NCBI RefSeq assembly: GCF_002377905.1
Contig: NZ_DFQS01000057.1
Span: 1-64,000, forward strand
Direction: 5' to 3'
DNA from: Psychrobacter sp. UBA3483
GTDB lineage: Bacteria > Pseudomonadota > Gammaproteobacteria > Pseudomonadales > Moraxellaceae
DNA: 64,000 nt
Shown: positions 18,309 to 27,021 of the stretch, piece after piece
Numbering within the stretch: the first letter of the stretch is position 1
Layout of the letters: each line of letters opens with the position of its first letter
Program-made: the position numbers and the translations under genes
Notes under the pieces: model-generated
The model's database searches: none
Told to the model about the DNA's origin: nothing
What the model saw: the letters and a program-made list of their open reading frames with translations, nothing else

Positions 18309-18827
18309 CTACCACCAATACGTTGGATACTGCTTATCCTTACCTAAATTGTTATAAATCAGCGCTACCATGACCAAAACAATAGAACCGAGCAGGGTAG
18401 GTGTTATCAAAAACCCCCAATTCACCGCACCCAGCATGACTATCAAAGGGTTGGACCCCGCAGGCGGGTGCGGCATTCTAAATACCAGCATTAGCGCAAT
18501 GGCTGTGCCTACAGCGGTTGCCATACTCCACCAGTGAATGCCAAATAACATCATAAATACCAGTCCTGTAAAAGTCGCAATAACATGCCCGCCTATGACG
18601 TTTCTTGGCTGCGCAAAAGGGCTGGCAGGATACGCAAATATCAATAAACAACTAGCACCAAATGATCCCAGTATCATTATTAATTCTACCGAGCTTCCTA
18701 GCATAGCAAGCGTTGCCGTTGCGAGGGTTCCGCCGAGCCAAGCCACTAGTATCATCGATAATGGTAATCTTTCCGGGCATGGACTGACTCTACCATTTAA
18801 TTTGTACCAATTAAAAAATGAATGCAT
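18309..18827 (-). CDS. HPP family membrane protein
   Basis: The 172-residue protein has four or five membrane segments and the family signature in VFRMPHPPAGSNPLIVM, with the His-Pro-Pro that gives the family its name. Earlier it has GSFGASCLLIFAYPASPFAQ and PRNVIGGH. HPP proteins include a plant nitrite transporter; the bacterial role is unclear. A GGAG ribosome site precedes the ATG. The gene is divergent from a TetR regulator, and two palindromic operators lie between them. Confidence 0.88.
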   Translation of the reverse strand: MHSFFNWYKLNGRVSPCPERLPLSMILVAWLGGTLATATLAMLGSSVELIMILGSFGASCLLIFAYPASPFAQPRNVIGGHVIATFTGLVFMMLFGIHWWSMATAVGTAIALMLVFRMPHPPAGSNPLIVMLGAVNWGFLITPTLLGSIVLVMVALIYNNLGKDKQYPTYWW

Positions 18828-18872
18828 GTTAACTCCTATAATAAATAAACAATTTAAAAGTATTACTACTGA

Positions 18873-18913
18873 TATACTGGTCAGTATATTATGTAAGTAT
18901 ACCGAACGGTATA
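18873..18913. promoter_or_regulatory. Two palindromic operators for the TetR-family regulator
   Basis: TATACTG-GT-CAGTATA (18873-18888) and TATACCG-AA-CGGTATA (18898-18913) are both perfect seven-base-arm palindromes with two-base centres. Their centres are 25 bases apart. They fill the gap between the HPP gene and tetR, the usual position for a TetR repressor controlling itself and its divergent neighbour. Confidence 0.8.
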
Positions 18914-18973
18914 TAAAAATAATAGTTTTTTCTTAATAAAATAGTAGGAACAAAAAGAATAGGAGATTTAGCA

Positions 18974-19513
18974 ATGCAATTACGAGACACTATTTTACGA
19001 AAAAGCTATGAGCTCTTTTATAAGCAGGGCTTCCATGATAGTGGTGTAGAGCTTTTAGCAAAGCGAGCAGGGACTACCAAGAGGACTTTGTACGCTCATT
19101 TTGGTAATAAAGAGGGACTTATTAAGGAGGTGCTTAAATATCGTCATCAGATGTTTATGGAGCAGCTAAAAGGTTACTTGGTTGGTTTTGAGATTAAGGA
19201 GGCAGCGGATGTTGCCAATTGCTACTTAACATTCCTTAAGAACTGGACGTCATCAGAGGATTTTTATGGTTGTATGTTTATTAATGCTTGCGCAGAGTAT
19301 TCAGATGCTGAGTCTTCCCCGCATCAAATAGCCAAACAGCATAAGACTGAAGTCAGACAATGGCTACTTGCTAAGTTTGAACAGGTAGGTGCGGAAAATG
19401 CTAAGCAGAGATCTGACACTCTGTTCGTATTTGGGGAAGGTATTATTGTTGCCGCACAAACGGGTCAAGAGTCATTGGAATTAGATGCTGAGTTTTTTAA
19501 GGTTTTTGCTTAA
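18974..19513 (+). CDS. TetR-family transcriptional regulator
   Basis: The protein has 179 residues. The N-terminal 50 carry the TetR helix-turn-helix (GVELLAKRAGTTKRTLYAHF followed by GNKEGLIKEVL). The C-terminal ligand domain has FYGCMFINACAEYSD, as in the AcrR-type branch that includes regulators of cysteine- or aldehyde-responsive genes. AGGAG lies ahead of the ATG. Its operators are probably the two palindromes at 18873-18913, and the divergent HPP gene is the expected target. Confidence 0.92.
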   Translation: MQLRDTILRKSYELFYKQGFHDSGVELLAKRAGTTKRTLYAHFGNKEGLIKEVLKYRHQMFMEQLKGYLVGFEIKEAADVANCYLTFLKNWTSSEDFYGCMFINACAEYSDAESSPHQIAKQHKTEVRQWLLAKFEQVGAENAKQRSDTLFVFGEGIIVAAQTGQESLELDAEFFKVFA

Positions 19514-20076
19514 AGAGCTTGCAATAAAGCCTTAGTAGTAATGCCCCTAGCAAACTCCTCATTTAAGCTTGCTAGCGTAGTCTGATGCATAAGCTCTGCT
19601 TCATACTTTTCACCGTTGATACCTACTCTATCAAATGTGGCAGTAGCATCAGCTATCAAATAAGTCTCATAGCCATAGTTACCTGACATACGAGTACTAG
19701 TAGAGATACAGTGGTTGGTCGTCAATCCAATAATGACTACCGTTGATATGTTCTGATTATCTAATTGTTGTTTTAAATCGGTACCAATGAAGGCGCTATT
19801 CACCTGTTTGGTAATCACGGTCTCATCTTTATTAGGCAGGGCATATTCGCTGAACTCAAATCCTGAATGGGTAGGATGCAATCGAGAATTAGGATTAAGT
19901 GAGCTATGACGTACATGAAAAACAGGTAACTTATGCTCTCGCCATTTCTGTAGTATCTCTCCACAAATCTTTTCAGCATTTTTATTATTACGATTACCAC
20001 CCCAATAGGCTTCATCTTCGAAGCCTTTTTGAACATCAATAACTAGCAAAGCCGGTTTTTTATCTCGTAAGCTCAT
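19510..20076 (-). CDS. Isochorismatase-family cysteine hydrolase
   Basis: The protein shows the family triad: Asp in ALLVIDVQKGFED, Lys in DETVITKQVNSAF and Cys in GLTTNHCISTSTRMSGNYGY. The family covers isochorismatase, nicotinamidase and N-carbamoyl hydrolases, and no specific substrate stands out. The ATG at 20076 has AAGGG about eight bases upstream and a normal family N-terminus (MSLRDKKPALLV), so the extension to 20106 was not used. It ends overlapping the end of the TetR gene by four bases, in convergent orientation. Confidence 0.9.
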   Translation of the reverse strand: MSLRDKKPALLVIDVQKGFEDEAYWGGNRNNKNAEKICGEILQKWREHKLPVFHVRHSSLNPNSRLHPTHSGFEFSEYALPNKDETVITKQVNSAFIGTDLKQQLDNQNISTVVIIGLTTNHCISTSTRMSGNYGYETYLIADATATFDRVGINGEKYEAELMHQTTLASLNEEFARGITTKALLQAL

Positions 20077-20239
20077 TATTTTACCCTTATAAGAGTTTGT
20101 GCTCATAGGTTAAATGGAGTAACTATAATCTTTGTAATTCTTCTAGATCATACAAAGCCTTTAATCGCTGTATAATACCAAAATTTTTGTCTTCATTAAT
20201 TTAAATAAACCGTATTATATAACCAATAAAAGGTGTTTT

Positions 20240-20983
20240 ATGACTATACGTATTCATGCATTACTTCATGTTGATTTTGAAGACCTTGGTTTTATTGAAC
20301 AATGGGCAAATAATCATGGTCATACCATCACCTATACTCGATTTTATAATGAGGACTCATTACCAGAGCAAGACAGTTTTGATTGGCTCATAGTCATGGG
20401 TGGACCGATGAGTATTCACGATCAACAAGAGTTTGTTTGGTTAGCAGATGAAAAGTATTTCATTAGACAAAGTATTGATAATGGCAAGAACGTCATTGGT
20501 ATATGTTTAGGGGCGCAGCTCATTGCGCATTGTTTGGGTGCTATTGTTAAGCCTTCTGGCGTCAAAGAGATAGGCTGGTTACCTATTGAATTGACAGAAG
20601 AAGGAAAAAGTCATCCTTTACTACAAAAGCTACCCAAGCAAGCGTTCACTGTATTCCATTGGCATGGTGATGGTTTTGACTGTCCGAAGGGAGCAACTGC
20701 TATTGCAACATCAGATGCGTGGGCTAATCAAGGGTTTATTTATCAAGCACCGTTGCATAAAGAGCTTGGATCTTTTGTAATCGGCTGGCAGTGTCACTTT
20801 GAGGTGACCCAAGAAATTATGATCAAAATGGTAGAGCATGGGCGTGATGAAATCCAAAACGAACTTAGTAATTATCCTAAATCTGTCCAATCACCTGCTG
20901 AGATAATAGAGTGTGGCAACCAATATATTGTAGACAATAACGCATGGTTAGCAACAATACTGGATAATCTATCAAATGTCTAA
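20240..20983 (+). CDS. Class I glutamine amidotransferase-like protein
   Basis: The product has 247 residues with the class I GATase triad: the nucleophile Cys in NVIGICLGAQLIAH, and His plus Glu in IGWQCHFEVTQE. The early LIVMGGPMSIHD is the oxyanion strand. Related proteins hydrolyse gamma-glutamyl compounds or serve as stand-alone amidotransferases. AAGGTG precedes the ATG. It stands upstream of a damaged GNAT copy, with no close functional partner. Confidence 0.9.
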   Translation: MTIRIHALLHVDFEDLGFIEQWANNHGHTITYTRFYNEDSLPEQDSFDWLIVMGGPMSIHDQQEFVWLADEKYFIRQSIDNGKNVIGICLGAQLIAHCLGAIVKPSGVKEIGWLPIELTEEGKSHPLLQKLPKQAFTVFHWHGDGFDCPKGATAIATSDAWANQGFIYQAPLHKELGSFVIGWQCHFEVTQEIMIKMVEHGRDEIQNELSNYPKSVQSPAEIIECGNQYIVDNNAWLATILDNLSNV

Positions 20984-21005
20984 AATTTCCAAATTGAGGT
21001 AAATA

Positions 21006-21268
21006 TGGAAAATAATGGACCCATTCAAATCATTGATTTATCAGGTATTGATTTCAACGATTGGTTAAGATTATGGCAAAGCTATCTAAATTTTTATGAG
21101 ACTACTTGACCAATAAGCACGATTGAACAGACATGGCAGAATTTACTTGAAGAAAAAGGGTGCAACCATGTTCTTTAGATGTCACAGGAAAGCAACACGC
21201 CGGCTCGTGCGCTTTGTAAAGTTCTAGCAACTTAGGCTGATATGGTACAGCACTGTAAGAATTTATAG
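21006..21268 (+). pseudogene. GNAT acetyltransferase relic
   Basis: An ATG with GAGG just upstream opens a frame that matches the GNAT at 5607-6104 at both ends. DFNDWLRLWQSYLNFYETT corresponds to its N-terminal part, ESNTPARALCKVL to its motif B, and ADMVQHCKNL to its C-terminus. Three stop codons interrupt it. The acetyl-CoA motif A region is gone: after about residue 57 the frame jumps straight to motif B. It is clearly not functional. The match suggests that two copies once existed in this neighbourhood. Confidence 0.75.
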
Positions 21269-21309
21269 ATGATTAGATAGTTACTTAAAGTTTACTCAGG
21301 AGTAATCAA

Positions 21310-21717
21310 ATGTCAGGTACCCAGAATTTAAATGAACTGCTCGCTACGATGCAGCCAGAACTAATAGATAAAGCATTCGTATTTTGCACCGTGGCAGGGC
21401 ATTTTAAGCAATACATAGCTTTGGAGCCAATAGCCACATTCATTGAGTCAGAAGGTCTAACTTTGGTTTTAACAAAAGATAAAGCTGATGAGGCTGGTTT
21501 AAATTACGAAGGTGTTTTTCGGCAAATTACTTTAACGGTTCATTCTAGCCTACAAGCTGTAGGCCTGACAGCAGCAGTGTCGACAAAACTTGCTTCGAAA
21601 GGTATCAGTGCTAATGTCATTGCTGCTTATTATCATGACCATATATTCGTATCATTAGAGCAAGCAGAACAAGCTTTACTTGCTTTAAAAGAGTTGAGTA
21701 ATGAATCAATATTTTAA
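21310..21717 (+). CDS. ACT-domain protein
   Basis: The protein has 135 residues and the pattern of a stand-alone, double ACT-like domain. The segments YIALEPIATFIESEGLTLVL and LTVHSSLQAVGLTAAVSTKL are typical, with KGISANVIAAYYHDHIFVSL near the end. ACT domains bind amino acids. A GGAG site lies seven to ten bases before the ATG. It is followed 29 bases later by the C39-like protein and is probably co-transcribed with it. Confidence 0.85.
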   Translation: MSGTQNLNELLATMQPELIDKAFVFCTVAGHFKQYIALEPIATFIESEGLTLVLTKDKADEAGLNYEGVFRQITLTVHSSLQAVGLTAAVSTKLASKGISANVIAAYYHDHIFVSLEQAEQALLALKELSNESIF

Positions 21718-21746
21718 AAAATGTAAAGCAGACTAAGAGAGTATCA

Positions 21747-22163
21747 ATGCTTAAAGTAATAGTACAGGAAGAGGTAACAGGATGCGGAATAGCGTCCGTA
21801 GCTAATATAGTTGGTAAAACCTATCAAGAGATGAAAGCTATAGCGAATGACTCAGGCATCTATGCAGATGACAGGTCACTATGGTCAGATACTCGGTATG
21901 TTCGAGAGCTGTTATCTCATGAAGGTCTCAAGACATCGGATAATGAGGTTTTATTCAATTCTTGGTATGCACTACCTGACTTGGCATTACTATCCATCAA
22001 GTATCACGAAGAAGATGGGATTAATTTTTGGCACTGGGTAGTATTTAAGCGTATAGAGGAACAGCCTTTCGTGGTTGATTCAGCTAGCTATTTACCATCA
22101 AATATAAGAGTGGATTTTGATGACATTCAACCCAAATGGTATATCGAGGTTAATAAGCTATAG
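21747..22163 (+). CDS. Papain-like (C39-type) protein of unknown function
   Basis: The 138-residue protein has no clear named family in my knowledge. The arrangement QEEVTGCGIASVANIVGKTY, then FWHWVVFKR, then FVVDSASYLP resembles the Cys-His-Asp triad of peptidase C39 domains, with a Gln seven residues before the Cys. Such domains cleave leader peptides, but a stand-alone cytosolic protein without an ABC partner is unusual. It has no signal peptide. The stop overlaps the convergent DinB gene by six bases. Confidence 0.6.
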   Translation: MLKVIVQEEVTGCGIASVANIVGKTYQEMKAIANDSGIYADDRSLWSDTRYVRELLSHEGLKTSDNEVLFNSWYALPDLALLSIKYHEEDGINFWHWVVFKRIEEQPFVVDSASYLPSNIRVDFDDIQPKWYIEVNKL

Positions 22164-22748
22164 CATAGCATTGTGACTGATTGCCATCGTCTGAACACCT
22201 TGGCAATCATCCAGATCTGGGATCAACATCAATAAATCCGTTTCTCCAATATCAATATCCGTTTGACTAAGCAAAGTTGTTACCTGACCGCGATGATGGG
22301 TTTGGTGGTTAAAAAAATGTTGTAGCAACATGGAGAATGGCTTACTAAAACAGTCACCTTTAGTGTTTTTATAGCTCAAAATCTGTAAAAAATCGCTCTC
22401 ATTTAGTTTATCAATGAATCTAATGACTACTTGGTCTAAAGCTTGTCTAGCAATAATAAAGCTTTGCTTATCTTCACACAAAACTTGCGTCAGTTTGGTA
22501 GGCAAAGGAAAGTCTGTTAAGGTTTCTAAAGCTTTAAATCCTTTCGGATGACTTGGATGTTGGTTAAAGCGATTAAGCCAAATCAAGTCGCCCACCATAA
22601 GATGGTTTAGGGTTCCTAATATAGAACCAAAAAACGCTTTTTGGTCTTGCCATAAAATATCATTAGAAACAGTTGAGATACTATCGCAAAATTTCTGATT
22701 CATCAAAGCGTTGTATTCTGCCATGAGTTCAAAATTAGGCTTTATCAT
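22158..22748 (-). CDS. DinB-family metal-binding protein
   Basis: The 196-residue protein is a four-helix bundle candidate. It has the three-His metal site of the DinB/YfiT superfamily: His in LGTLNHLMVGDLIWLNRF and two in LLQHFFNHQTHHRGQVTTLL. Relatives act as thiol-dependent or metal-dependent transferases; this one has no partner that fixes its role. It is convergent with and slightly overlaps the C39-like gene. Confidence 0.88.
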   Translation of the reverse strand: MIKPNFELMAEYNALMNQKFCDSISTVSNDILWQDQKAFFGSILGTLNHLMVGDLIWLNRFNQHPSHPKGFKALETLTDFPLPTKLTQVLCEDKQSFIIARQALDQVVIRFIDKLNESDFLQILSYKNTKGDCFSKPFSMLLQHFFNHQTHHRGQVTTLLSQTDIDIGETDLLMLIPDLDDCQGVQTMAISHNAML

Positions 22749-22855
22749 ATTGCTTATGCCATTTTTATAGGTGCGCTCAGTATAACAATGTTTTTAATGC
22801 CAATATTAAACTATGTTGGCTATAGAGCCAGACTAAAAGTTAATAATTAATACAA

Positions 22856-24247
22856 CTATTTTCTGAGTTCATCTGATGACTCTGCCAACACCTCAAATAC
22901 TTTTGAGTTACTCATCTGCGCCACATTAAAACGCATAAAGCTTTCAGCATTTTTTGATTGACTAAAAGCATTGCCTGGGGCTAAGACTACACCTTGTGAC
23001 AAACAACGATTGGCCAGTTCGGTTGCACTATTATTATCTGGCAAGCGGCACCAAAGAAACATCCCTGCTTGCGGTATTAACCACGGCACAATTCCTAATT
23101 TTGCCAAGCGTGGTAGCGTCTGAGAACGTGCGCTTGCAAGTCGCGTATGAATCATGCTCATATGTTTGCGATAACCGCTATCCGTTAACGCTGATAATAC
23201 AACTGCTGCTGCCAGCTGACCGCTGCCAAAACCAGTCGCTATTTTCAAGTCAAGCAAACTCTCAATCCATTCATTCGGCGCGGCTATATAACCGCAGCGC
23301 AAAGATGCCGATAACGTTTTAGAAAAACTACCAATGTAAAATACGCGTGATAAACCGTCTAATGCCGCAAGCCGTGGCGCAGGTTTGACTTCAAAATCAG
23401 CAAAAATATCGTCTTCGATAATATATAAACCAGCGGCCTGAGCCAATTGCAGTATTTGGTACGCCGTAGCATGCGATAAAGTTGCACCGGTAGGATTATG
23501 GATGGCGGCATTGGTAATATATAGGCGCGGTTTGTGTTCTTCCAAAATAGCTGCAAAAGCCTCTACATCTGGACCACTCGGCGTATAAGGCACGCCAATG
23601 ACTTTGACTCTATGAGCACGCAATAGCGCTCGAAAATTAAAATAACAAGGGTCATCGACGACTACCGTATCGCCTGCAGCCAATAAAAATCGAAGGATTA
23701 AATCTATCGCTTGCGTCCCAGACTCTGTCAGCATTACTTGTGAAGGCTGCGCATCGATACCCAGTCCTGTCATACGCCGTGTCAGTAATTGGCGTAATGC
23801 TAATAGCCCCAGCGGCGTTGCATACTCGCTGATAACGGTAGTATCACCTCTTGCCGCATGTCGTAAACCGCGGCGCATACCCTCCTCAAACAGCCAATCT
23901 GGTGGTAACCAACCACAGCCCGGCTTCAGTACATTATCGGATGGCTCAAGCGATTGCCGCGACACCCAGAGTGGATCTATCGCGCGATCAAGATTGTGTC
24001 CTGTTTCTGTTAATGAGAGCGGCGCTGTCGTCTCTGCGACATAGAACCCTGCGCCAGGACGCGAGTAAATAATACCTTCGGTTTGCAAGCGCTCGTAAGC
24101 TTCAACTACCGTTGAGGGTGAAAACCCGTAACTGTTTGCTGCTGCCCGTACGGAGGGCAGGCGTGTTCCGGGCATATAGACGACGGTTACTATCTTTTCT
24201 TTCACGTCAGCCATGACGATTTCAATTCGTGTTAATTGATACTTCAT
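22856..24247 (-). CDS. MocR/PdxR-family regulator, third copy
   Basis: The 463-residue protein has a GntR winged helix (RLPSVRAAANSYGFSPSTVV) and a PLP aminotransferase-like domain (EDDIFADFE; PLP lysine in YIGSFSKTLSASLRCGYIA). It is more distant from the other two MocR proteins than they are from each other. It is divergent from the MFS transporter at 24471 and probably controls it in response to a PLP-linked amine or amino acid. Confidence 0.93.
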   Translation of the reverse strand: MKYQLTRIEIVMADVKEKIVTVVYMPGTRLPSVRAAANSYGFSPSTVVEAYERLQTEGIIYSRPGAGFYVAETTAPLSLTETGHNLDRAIDPLWVSRQSLEPSDNVLKPGCGWLPPDWLFEEGMRRGLRHAARGDTTVISEYATPLGLLALRQLLTRRMTGLGIDAQPSQVMLTESGTQAIDLILRFLLAAGDTVVVDDPCYFNFRALLRAHRVKVIGVPYTPSGPDVEAFAAILEEHKPRLYITNAAIHNPTGATLSHATAYQILQLAQAAGLYIIEDDIFADFEVKPAPRLAALDGLSRVFYIGSFSKTLSASLRCGYIAAPNEWIESLLDLKIATGFGSGQLAAAVVLSALTDSGYRKHMSMIHTRLASARSQTLPRLAKLGIVPWLIPQAGMFLWCRLPDNNSATELANRCLSQGVVLAPGNAFSQSKNAESFMRFNVAQMSNSKVFEVLAESSDELRK

Positions 24248-24286
24248 ATTTTTCAGGTGAACCCATGAATATATAAATTCGATAGA

Positions 24287-24320
24287 AGAACTGTATGGGT
24301 TTTATATGCCAAACAGTTCT
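24287..24320. promoter_or_regulatory. Dyad in the MocR-MFS divergent gap
   Basis: AGAACTGT (24287-24294) and ACAGTTCT (24313-24320) form a perfect eight-base inverted repeat with an 18-base spacer, in the gap between a MocR gene and its divergent MFS transporter. It differs from the CTATACACTTTGT element of the other two MocR genes, as expected for a regulator of different specificity. Confidence 0.5.
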
Positions 24321-24470
24321 GTCCAATTGTACTGGATTGTATATAGATAACCTAATGCGCTTTTGTTTTAATCATTGAACCTAAAACGATGTGATATGGC
24401 TGTAAAGCCTGAGTGGTGACAACCATTAATATCAATCAACCCAATGATACTTTTTTAAAAGCGGCTATAT

Positions 24471-25640
24471 ATGACCACTCAAAAATATAATAAATATCTG
24501 GCATTTGCATTATGCGTGATAACAACTAGCGTTAATATACAAGGACCACTTTACGCCATTTATGCTAAAAATGACGGATACGGTGTGTTAGCGACCACGG
24601 TCGCATTCTCTTTTTATGTGTTGGGGGTGATACCGGTATTATTAGCTTTTGGTGGACTCTCCGATAGGATTGGGAGACGCAAGACGATTTTAATCTCTTT
24701 AGGTTTATCAATAGCGGCAACTGCTCTGATGATGTTCTATCCTTATACGCGAGCGTTAGCAGTAGCGCGATTGTTACTTGGTGTTGGCACAGCCTTAATG
24801 GCAGCAACAGCGACCGCATATATGATTGAGTTGATTGGCTCCTCCGATACAGGGCGTGCCACCACTTGGGTCACTGCAAGTACCACTATAGGTTTTGGTC
24901 TTGGGCCTGCACTAACGACAGTTTCTTTGTTATTTTATGAGACAGAGCAACCTGCTAGCTTTTTCCTCATGCTAATAGGCGCGTTTTTATCAATAGTTTT
25001 AGTATGGCGATTACCTGAGACTGCGCACGGGCGCTCGAACACTCGTGGATCAATGCTCAAACTGCCGTATTTTAATCGTGAGGTAATATGGTATGGCGGC
25101 GGAATTTTGATTTGTTGGGCGACTACCGGATTGGTATTATCGATTATTCCGTCAGTATTGGCCACACATGGACTGGCTAAGTATGCTGGTATATCCTCTA
25201 TGCTCGCCATCAGTTGCGGATTATTGTTTCAGCCTATCGCTCGAAAGTTTGACCCGCAGGTATCATGTAAACTGGGTATTCTGATTTTACTGCCCGCTTA
25301 TGCACTGCTTGCTTGGGGCGCTTTGAATGCCAATCTATCAGCAATTCTTTTAGCGGCTTTTTTAGCGAGCAGTAGTTGTTATGGCTTTGTTTATTTAGGC
25401 GGGTTGTCAGGGGTGACACAGTCTGCTGGCACTGAGCAAGCACGAGCCAGTGCTGGCTATTTTTTAATGGCTTACATGGGGTTTAGTATTCCGGTAATCT
25501 TTACGGGTTTGATTATCGATAAATATGGCGCTGCTATCGCATTCTATGCTTTTGGGTTGTTTCTTTTAATTGGAGCATTAGTATTGTTTGCATGTCAGTC
25601 TATTCTAAAGCCAGAGTCTGCCACTATTGCAACACCTTAA
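24471..25640 (+). CDS. MFS transporter (12-segment exporter)
   Basis: The 389-residue protein has twelve predicted membrane segments. The first loop carries the MFS motif GGLSDRIGRRKTILI, and the motif C-like segment reads GFGLGPALTTVSL. This pattern fits drug or metabolite efflux. The C-terminus ends soon after the twelfth segment. It is divergent from the MocR regulator and is the probable regulated gene. Confidence 0.9.
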   Translation: MTTQKYNKYLAFALCVITTSVNIQGPLYAIYAKNDGYGVLATTVAFSFYVLGVIPVLLAFGGLSDRIGRRKTILISLGLSIAATALMMFYPYTRALAVARLLLGVGTALMAATATAYMIELIGSSDTGRATTWVTASTTIGFGLGPALTTVSLLFYETEQPASFFLMLIGAFLSIVLVWRLPETAHGRSNTRGSMLKLPYFNREVIWYGGGILICWATTGLVLSIIPSVLATHGLAKYAGISSMLAISCGLLFQPIARKFDPQVSCKLGILILLPAYALLAWGALNANLSAILLAAFLASSSCYGFVYLGGLSGVTQSAGTEQARASAGYFLMAYMGFSIPVIFTGLIIDKYGAAIAFYAFGLFLLIGALVLFACQSILKPESATIATP

Positions 25641-25798
25641 TATAAGATTTGTTTTAGCTAAATAGCTTCAACAAGCTTTTTTGATAGGAAATAAATAGAT
25701 GTTTGTCATTGTAGTCAATCACACCGCACACTAAACCTAACATAGGGCACAATCAGATAATGACTACTCTCCTTACCATGATAACCTGCTTTTTCATA

Positions 25799-26546
25799 CT
25801 AAGAAATATCTTGCTGATAAAACAAGGTAGTGGTAAATCCCATCATAGCTAGGAGCTCATTACCTTGCCCTTGAGCCGAATACTCTTTAGCAAAAGAGGT
25901 TGCAAACTGGGCAATTTGTTGTCTCTTGATTGAGTAAAAACCATCGCTTTTTTTATCTTGCTGACGGCAGGCGACAAGAAACAGTCCAGTAATATCATAG
26001 CGATTTTTCGTCCAGCTATCTTGGCAAAACGTCTGTTCTATAAACTCCCGTCCCGCATTATTAACCAGAGCGCGCGGCGTTAGCATAAGCTCGTCCAAAC
26101 GCATAAAGCGATGAAAGGTCAGCATGGCAGGCGGATTAACCGCAGGCAAGTCGATTTGCTCACTATGAGTAGGTAGGATATTGGCAAGGGTAGGATGATG
26201 CGCTTTATAATGCAGTAGTAATGTCAGGGTTTGCTTCGCTCGCCGCGTTACGTTAGTGCCACATACAGCGGTCTGTCGTGGCTATGATCGCTATGATCAA
26301 TGGCAGTTGCAGTTGACGACTGCTCATCAATGACATAGACGTGATCAAACTCCATGCCTTTAGCACTATGGTAGGTAATTAATATCACTTGTGTATTATC
26401 ATCTTATAAGGTGGACTCTAGCACCTGTAGTAATTGCTCATAAGTCACATTTGCCACCTCTTGAGTACGACTGATAATTGCATCCCATGCTTTATCTAAA
26501 GGGTCTAGCTTTTGTTCTGTACGCTAATGCTCCAAAATTTCAGTCA
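25799..26546 (-). pseudogene. Decayed UvrD/Rep-like helicase, C-terminal part
   Basis: Read on the minus strand, the region encodes VILITYHSAKGMEFDHVYVI and then PLYVALT. These are helicase motifs V and VI of superfamily I C-terminal domains. Directly after LT a five-base tandem duplication (CGTTA twice at 26246-26255 on the plus strand) shifts the frame and creates a stop; the expected TRRAKQTLTLLLHYK continues in the new frame. From 26149 down to 25799 the tail is open (FHRFMRLDELMLTPRALVNN). Further stops occur upstream (near 26406, 26523 and 26553). It is dead, and may come from a large RecQ/UvrD fusion helicase. Confidence 0.75.
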
Positions 26547-26608
26547 CATTGCCCTAAATAAGATGCTTTGTTTAATAAACGGTAGATAAACAGAGCATGC
26601 TGGCAAAA

Positions 26609-26800
26609 TTACTTAGCATCAAAATGCCAATAGTGGTCACCATCAATTAGAGCCTCACTTTTTGGATCGATCTCCAAATCTAGCCAAAGTGTTTGATATT
26701 GATTCAATTGTGACATTAAGTCAGAAGGATGATAAACCACTTGTAGCTGCTTAAGGTCTTTTGTGGTGGTAAGGCGCAAAAATTCAGGTAGGTCTGACAT
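26609..26800 (-). pseudogene. Probable N-terminal fragment of the same decayed helicase
   Basis: This 63-codon frame begins MSDLPEFLRLTTTKDLKQL and has TLWLDLEIDPKSEALID, which resembles the first acidic motif of DEDD 3'-5' exonucleases found at the start of some large bacterial helicases. It ends immediately before the decayed helicase region and on the same strand, with nothing between that encodes the missing central part. A link to that gene is inference from position. Confidence 0.4.
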
Positions 26801-27021
26801 ACTTATAGCTTCTAGGTAGTGAGTAAATAACTAAAGTATATGCTTTCCTTTATCGTCTCTAGAGCCACAGTCAACTAGTATTTGCCAGTATTATCATATC
26901 TTTGACAATTTTTCGATACACAGCCACTATATTAGCCTTGTAGACATTGCTTATGCTTCTAGTCCGTAGAAATCAATTCTAAATATTGATATTATCGATA
27001 TCACCGTTTATTAAATTAGGT

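Noticed and set aside
26986..27021. TTG start extending the STAND protein by 12 residues
   Set aside because: No ribosome site is visible, and the nuclease domain begins after the ATG at 27022.
25641..27021. A second dif-like site at the left edge of the island
   Set aside because: The nearest similarity (around 25735-25765) matches only part of one arm.
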